A stretch of DNA of 64,000 nt, taken from contig JAKVKH010000012.1 in NCBI GenBank assembly GCA_022486625.1, positions 17,423 to 81,422 of the forward strand, in the 5' to 3' direction. The DNA is from Butyrivibrio sp. Its GTDB lineage: Bacteria > Bacillota > Clostridia > Lachnospirales > Lachnospiraceae. The translations under genes and the position numbers were made by a program. Positions 59,799-64,000 of the stretch are shown in pieces (the stretch's first letter is position 1; every line of letters starts with the position of its first letter). The notes under the pieces are model-generated. The model saw nothing but the letters and a program-made list of their open reading frames with translations. It was not told where the DNA came from and searched no databases.

Positions 59799-61388
59799 AT
59801 GAACGACAGATTTATAAAAGGGATTGATATTTCCTCATATCCGGAAATGCAGGATATGGGATATCGTTATTATGATGAAAACGGTCATGAAACCGATCTT
59901 CTGGACTATGCTGTCAGAAAAGGCGTGAATTATGGAAGACTGCGGATCTGGAATCATCCTGAGAACATTCCGGAAGCCGGACATTATTGTGATCTGCAGC
60001 AGACGATCAGTATGGCCGGGAAAATCAAGGCACATGGAATGAATCTGCTGCTCGACTTTCACTATTCAGACTGGTGGGCAGATCCGGGGCATCAGGCAAA
60101 GCCAAAGGCATGGGAAGCACTGCATGGAGAAGCACTGGAGAAAGCTGTTTATGACTATACATATGAAGTGATATCACAGCTGATCCGGGTAAATGCATGC
60201 CCGGATATGGTGCAGATCGGAAATGAAATCCGCTGCGGGATGCTGTGGCCGGATGGAAGAGCAGATAACCGGGAAGAGCTTGCGACACTTATTAATGCGG
60301 GGATCAGAGCAGTCCGCGATGTGCAGAAAACGCAGAAGATTGAAATAGTACTGCATCTGGATCAGGGCGGACGCTATTACTATTATGAAGAATGGTTTGA
60401 TCATGTAATTGCAGAAGGCGTGACAGATTTTGATATCATCGGACTTTCCTATTATCCCTTCTGGCATGGAAGTGTTTATGACCTGAAGGAAACAATGGAT
60501 AAACTGGCGGTCAGATATCACAGAGATCTCATTCTGGCAGAAACAGCCTATGCGTACCGTTATGGCAGTCCGGAACTTATGGGAGAGCAGCAGGAAAAGC
60601 TCTCCGGTTTTCCTGCAACGCCAGAAGGGCAAAGGCAGGTACTGGAACTTTTGATGAACATTACAGCGCATGTAAGCAATCAGCGTGGAAGAGGGATTTT
60701 TTACTGGGAGCCTTTTTTAAGGGAAAAAGAAGGTACCGAAGGCTGGGGTTCCTGCATGGGGCTGATGGACAGACAGGGACATCCGCTGGAAGCAATGAAT
60801 GCATTTCAGACAGATCCATATGAAATATCTCCGGTGAAACTGGAAGAAATCTGTCCGGATGCAGTGCATACGACATATTCTGTCCGGGAGGTTCAGGGAG
60901 ATGGACAGGAGCTTTCCCTGCAGGCATATGACAGGCTGCTTTCAGATGAAGCAGAAAATCTCTTATCCGGGAAAAGTCCTGCAGGAAGGGTAAAACCCTG
61001 GATGGTGGAGCAAACAGGAACCGTACGAACAGAACTGCGGCAGGAGATTCAGGAAAATCCGCCATTTAAGGCAACAGATTATCTGTATGTTCAAAGCAGC
61101 GGGAACTTTGTTTTCAGACTGACCAGAAAGATTCTGATTGAAGAAGCCGGCAGATATCAGATGAAGCTGAGCTACCGCGGCGATAATACAACCGGAGTAA
61201 AGGTAGAACTGTTATGCGCCGGAAAAAATGAGACAACAGGAAGACGGATTTATCCCGGAGATATCTGCTGGACGGAATATGAATCTGAAATCAGGGCAGA
61301 AGAGCAGGAAGAACTGGAAGTGGGGATTCTGATTGATGCACCGGCAGTTTATGGTATGATCAAAAATATCATATTGTTGAAAATCTGA
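59799..61388 (+). CDS. Endo-beta-1,4-galactanase, GH53, with C-terminal beta-sandwich
   Basis: GH53 enzymes cut beta-1,4-galactan of pectin. From ATG 59799 (GGTGG site) the protein has 529 residues. The TIM barrel shows GIDISSYPEMQDMG, LLLDFHYSDWWADPG, the acid/base Glu143 in VQIGNEIR and the nucleophile Glu248 in LAETAYAYR. After about residue 400 a separate beta-rich domain (YLYVQSSGNFVFRLTRKI onward) resembles a galactan-binding module such as CBM61. No signal peptide is present, so cleavage occurs inside the cell, after import. Confidence 0.92.
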   Translation: MNDRFIKGIDISSYPEMQDMGYRYYDENGHETDLLDYAVRKGVNYGRLRIWNHPENIPEAGHYCDLQQTISMAGKIKAHGMNLLLDFHYSDWWADPGHQAKPKAWEALHGEALEKAVYDYTYEVISQLIRVNACPDMVQIGNEIRCGMLWPDGRADNREELATLINAGIRAVRDVQKTQKIEIVLHLDQGGRYYYYEEWFDHVIAEGVTDFDIIGLSYYPFWHGSVYDLKETMDKLAVRYHRDLILAETAYAYRYGSPELMGEQQEKLSGFPATPEGQRQVLELLMNITAHVSNQRGRGIFYWEPFLREKEGTEGWGSCMGLMDRQGHPLEAMNAFQTDPYEISPVKLEEICPDAVHTTYSVREVQGDGQELSLQAYDRLLSDEAENLLSGKSPAGRVKPWMVEQTGTVRTELRQEIQENPPFKATDYLYVQSSGNFVFRLTRKILIEEAGRYQMKLSYRGDNTTGVKVELLCAGKNETTGRRIYPGDICWTEYESEIRAEEQEELEVGILIDAPAVYGMIKNIILLKI

Positions 61389-61424
61389 GAACCAGAAAAA
61401 TGTATAAAGAAACGGATTACAGAA

Positions 61425-62420
61425 ATGCCAAAAGAAATCGGTATAAGTGAGATTGCAAAAGAACTGAATATATCCGCAACGACGGTATCAAGGGCGTTGT
61501 CCGGAAAGGGTCGGGTCGGAGAAGAGACCAAAGAGAAAATCCTGCAGTATATCGGTGAACATGATTATGTACCGCATGTACGGCCGGAAGGGTATGCGCA
61601 GAAAAACACCAGAAATATCTGTGTGACACTGCCTGGTGAAAATGATTTTGCGGAGCTACCGTATTTCCATCAGATCATGCTCAGTATAGAAGATTATTTT
61701 GGATCTCATGATTACAATATTATTCCTGTTAAATGTAAGGCAACGGATATTTCACTTCTGCAGAAGGTTATTCAGAAACATAAAGCAGACGGTGTAATCC
61801 TGACCAGAACCATTGAAAACGGGATTGATATCAGATATCTGCAGGAACAGGGTGTCCCGTTTGTAGTGGTCGGTTCATATGATGATGACAGTGTATATCA
61901 GGTGGATGTGGATCAGCAGAACGGGTGCCGTGAGCTGACCAATATTCTGCTCAGAAAAGGGTTAAGAAAAATTGCCCTGTTCTGCGCAGACGCAACGCAT
62001 ATCGTTACACAGAGCAGATACCGGGGATTTCTGGAAGCATGCCAGGAAAATGATCTGGCAGTAAATAAAAAGTATGTATTTGATGAAGTCGGATATCCTG
62101 AGGTGGCGGCCAGAGCGCTGGAAGACTGTCTTAAGGATCAGATTGAGTGTATTATCTGCATGGATGATAATATCTGTGTCAATGTGCTGAATCAGCTTCG
62201 TGCAGAAAATGTGGCAGTACCGAGAGACATCAGGATTGCGTCCTACTATAACAGCTCGATTCTGGATATTTACTATCCGCCGATTACGGCACTGGAATTC
62301 AATACAAAGGAACTGGGGCGTGTCGCGTCCAAAATGCTGTATGATCTGCTTTGCAATAAGGAGCCTGTCAGGAAACAGAAGCTGGGCTATCAGGTGATTT
62401 TAAAGGAATCAACGAAATAA
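61425..62420 (+). CDS. LacI-family transcriptional regulator
   Basis: The 331-residue protein starts with a LacI helix-turn-helix: GISEIAKELNISATTVSRAL (residues 6-25). The sensor domain follows, with QKHKADGVILTR, VDQQNGCRELTNILL and IECIICMDDNI, and ends LGYQVILKES. No clear ribosome binding site precedes ATG 61425, so low expression or coupling to the galactanase gene is likely. It lies within the galactan locus, so the TTGCGCAA array upstream of the permease genes is its most likely target. Confidence 0.92.
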   Translation: MPKEIGISEIAKELNISATTVSRALSGKGRVGEETKEKILQYIGEHDYVPHVRPEGYAQKNTRNICVTLPGENDFAELPYFHQIMLSIEDYFGSHDYNIIPVKCKATDISLLQKVIQKHKADGVILTRTIENGIDIRYLQEQGVPFVVVGSYDDDSVYQVDVDQQNGCRELTNILLRKGLRKIALFCADATHIVTQSRYRGFLEACQENDLAVNKKYVFDEVGYPEVAARALEDCLKDQIECIICMDDNICVNVLNQLRAENVAVPRDIRIASYYNSSILDIYYPPITALEFNTKELGRVASKMLYDLLCNKEPVRKQKLGYQVILKESTK

Positions 62421-62442
62421 TGAGGGAGCGTCAGATAAAAAT

Positions 62443-64000
62443 ATGAAGATAGACAGTCAGTCAGAAATCGGATATACCAGCAGGTATCTGACAGTAAACG
62501 GGAAGCCGTGGTTTCCGGTTATGGGAGAAATGCACTACAGCCGGTATCCGGAGCAGTTCTGGGAAAAAGAGCTGTATAAAATGAAGGCGGGTGGAATTGG
62601 TATTGTTTCCATGTATGTGATCTGGATTCATCATGAAGAAAGCGAAGGAACCTATGATTTTACCGGTCAGAGAAATCTGAGAAAATTTCTGGAACTGATT
62701 CAGGGATGCGGGATGCAGGCCATTCTGCGGATCGGGCCATGGGTGCATGCAGAAGTAAGAAATGGCGGATTTCCGGACTGGCTGCTGGAGAAGGCAAGGC
62801 AGGAACAGTTCGGGATTCGTTCAAATGCGCCACAGTATCTGGCCTGTGTAAGGAAGTTCTGGGATCAGATATATGAGCAGTCAGAAGGACTGTTATTAAA
62901 AGATGGAGGCCCGGTGATCGGCCTCCAGATTGAAAATGAATACGGTCATGTAAACAGTCCCGGCGGAGAAAACGGTGAACAACACATGCGGACACTCCTT
63001 CAGATGGCAAAGAAGGCAGGCTTTGAGGTACCTCTTTATACGGCAACCGGATGGGGAGGCGCTGTGACAGGCGGCATGCTGCCTGTGATGGGCGGATACT
63101 GCGAAGCACCATGGGACCCGCGCATAGTGGAAATTGAACCCAGCGGAAATTATATTTTTACCATGGAAAGAAATGATCACAATATCGGATCAGATCATGG
63201 AATCGGAGAAGGAATCACCTTTGATATGAACAGGTTTCCATATCTGACGGCGGAGCTTGGCGGAGGCCTTCAGGTGACAGCGCACAGACGACCCGTTGCG
63301 ACCGGCAGAGATATCGGTGCGATGTCCATGGTGAAACTGGGGAGTGGCTGCAATCTTCTGGGCTATTATATGTATCATGGCGGTACGAATCCGGACGGGC
63401 GCCTGTCAACGCTGCAGGAATCAAAAGCAACCGGATATCCCAATGATCTTCCGGTAAAGAGCTATGACTTTAATGCACCACTGAAGGAATACGGACAGTT
63501 TACAGATACGTACCGGCAGATTCGCAGGCTGGCACTTTTTGTACATGATTATCAGGACAGAATCTGTAAAATGCAGTATATTCCGCAGCCGGATAATCCG
63601 GAGAAACCGTCTGATCTTTGCAGTCTCCGTAGCGCAGTGCGGGCAGACAAGACGAACGGGCAGGCTGAAGGTTTCTTTTTTGTCAACAATTATCAGCGGC
63701 ACTATGCCATGCGGAACCGGAAGAATCTGATACTCTCAGCATATGATGAAAGCGGGAAGGCAATTGTAAGCTATCCGGAGCAGGATGTCCGGGATGGCGA
63801 ATATTTCTTTTACCCGTTCCATATGCCTGTGGGGAATGGATGCATCAGAAGCTGCGCAGCAACGCCTTTATGTATTCTGCATGGTGCAGGAGAAAGCGGC
63901 GCGGATGCTTATGTCTTCTATACGGATCAGCGTCCGCAGTATGATTTTGAGAAAAAACCGGATGACGGAACGGTTATCATTACATTGACAGATGAGCAGG
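62443..64000 (+). CDS. Beta-galactosidase, GH35, 5' part
   Basis: The frame is open from ATG 62443 (GGGAG upstream) to the window end, 519 codons, so the 3' end is missing. The catalytic barrel shows FPVMGEMHYSRYP, RIGPWVHAEVRNGGFPDWL, the acid/base Glu166 in GLQIENEYG and the nucleophile Glu271 in YLTAELGGG. GH35 enzymes remove terminal galactose; with GH53 it completes galactan breakdown. No signal peptide is present. Its start lies 22 bases after the LacI stop. Confidence 0.93.
   Translation, partial: MKIDSQSEIGYTSRYLTVNGKPWFPVMGEMHYSRYPEQFWEKELYKMKAGGIGIVSMYVIWIHHEESEGTYDFTGQRNLRKFLELIQGCGMQAILRIGPWVHAEVRNGGFPDWLLEKARQEQFGIRSNAPQYLACVRKFWDQIYEQSEGLLLKDGGPVIGLQIENEYGHVNSPGGENGEQHMRTLLQMAKKAGFEVPLYTATGWGGAVTGGMLPVMGGYCEAPWDPRIVEIEPSGNYIFTMERNDHNIGSDHGIGEGITFDMNRFPYLTAELGGGLQVTAHRRPVATGRDIGAMSMVKLGSGCNLLGYYMYHGGTNPDGRLSTLQESKATGYPNDLPVKSYDFNAPLKEYGQFTDTYRQIRRLALFVHDYQDRICKMQYIPQPDNPEKPSDLCSLRSAVRADKTNGQAEGFFFVNNYQRHYAMRNRKNLILSAYDESGKAIVSYPEQDVRDGEYFFYPFHMPVGNGCIRSCAATPLCILHGAGESGADAYVFYTDQRPQYDFEKKPDDGTVIITLTDEQ

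Overview
The window looks like a near-origin segment of a low-to-mid GC Firmicutes chromosome, most likely a gut Clostridia/Lachnospiraceae-type organism. The evidence is the dnaN-S4-recF-gyrB-gyrA order at the left end, the Firmicutes T-box and class B sortase biology, strong GGAGG ribosome binding sites, many genes for plant-glycan use, and a chemoreceptor behind a sigma-28-like promoter, which implies motility. The species is inferred only to this level. No rRNA, tRNA, CRISPR array, insertion sequence or prophage was seen.

Layout: 0-6.6 kb holds DNA replication and topology genes (3' end of dnaN, S4 protein, recF, gyrB, gyrA). 6.6-8.2 kb is a GGDEF protein with an N-terminal LacI-sensor-like region. 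8.2-13.2 kb is a tryptophan operon, trpDCFBA, without trpE or trpG, behind a consensus promoter and a T-box leader whose specifier reads UGG (Trp). 13.2-19.1 kb is a leftward block: ClC anion transporter, AEC permease, exonuclease III, and an SGNH-like/MBOAT pair for O-acylation of a surface glycan.

19.2-26.4 kb is a sugar region: a leftward GH51 arabinofuranosidase divergent from an AraC regulator, an alpha/beta hydrolase, and an ABC importer (binding protein, two permeases, no ATPase) with LacI-type operator candidates. 26.4-33.3 kb has a NYN-LOTUS RNA-metabolism protein, a CPA2 antiporter behind a leader RNA with mutually exclusive hairpins, a TSCPD protein, murG, pgi and a GH43-like protein.

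33.5-53.8 kb is a large Wzx/Wzy-type exopolysaccharide or capsule locus. It starts with a Wzz-like protein, a class B sortase, an LCP ligase, a cell-wall-anchored protein ending in an SPRTG sorting signal, a PHP phosphatase and a BY-kinase. Then come four glycosyltransferases, two acetyltransferases, polymerase and flippase, an unusual pyruvyltransferase-FrhB fusion followed by a detached two-cluster ferredoxin, UDP-glucose dehydrogenase, a ManC-type enzyme and the priming phosphoglycosyltransferase. The centre (about 40.6-49.6 kb) is visibly more AT-rich than its flanks and is probably an exchangeable, strain-specific cassette.

53.8-64 kb holds a chemoreceptor and then a beta-1,4-galactan/galacto-oligosaccharide locus: two permeases, a binding lipoprotein, a cytosolic GH53 galactanase, a LacI regulator and a GH35 beta-galactosidase cut by the window end. 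Its 5' region carries an array of TTGCGCAA palindromes, the clearest undescribed regulatory signal here. The most interesting items are that array, the pyruvyltransferase/FrhB/ferredoxin rearrangement, the sortase B-SPRTG pair in the polysaccharide locus, and the antiporter leader switch.
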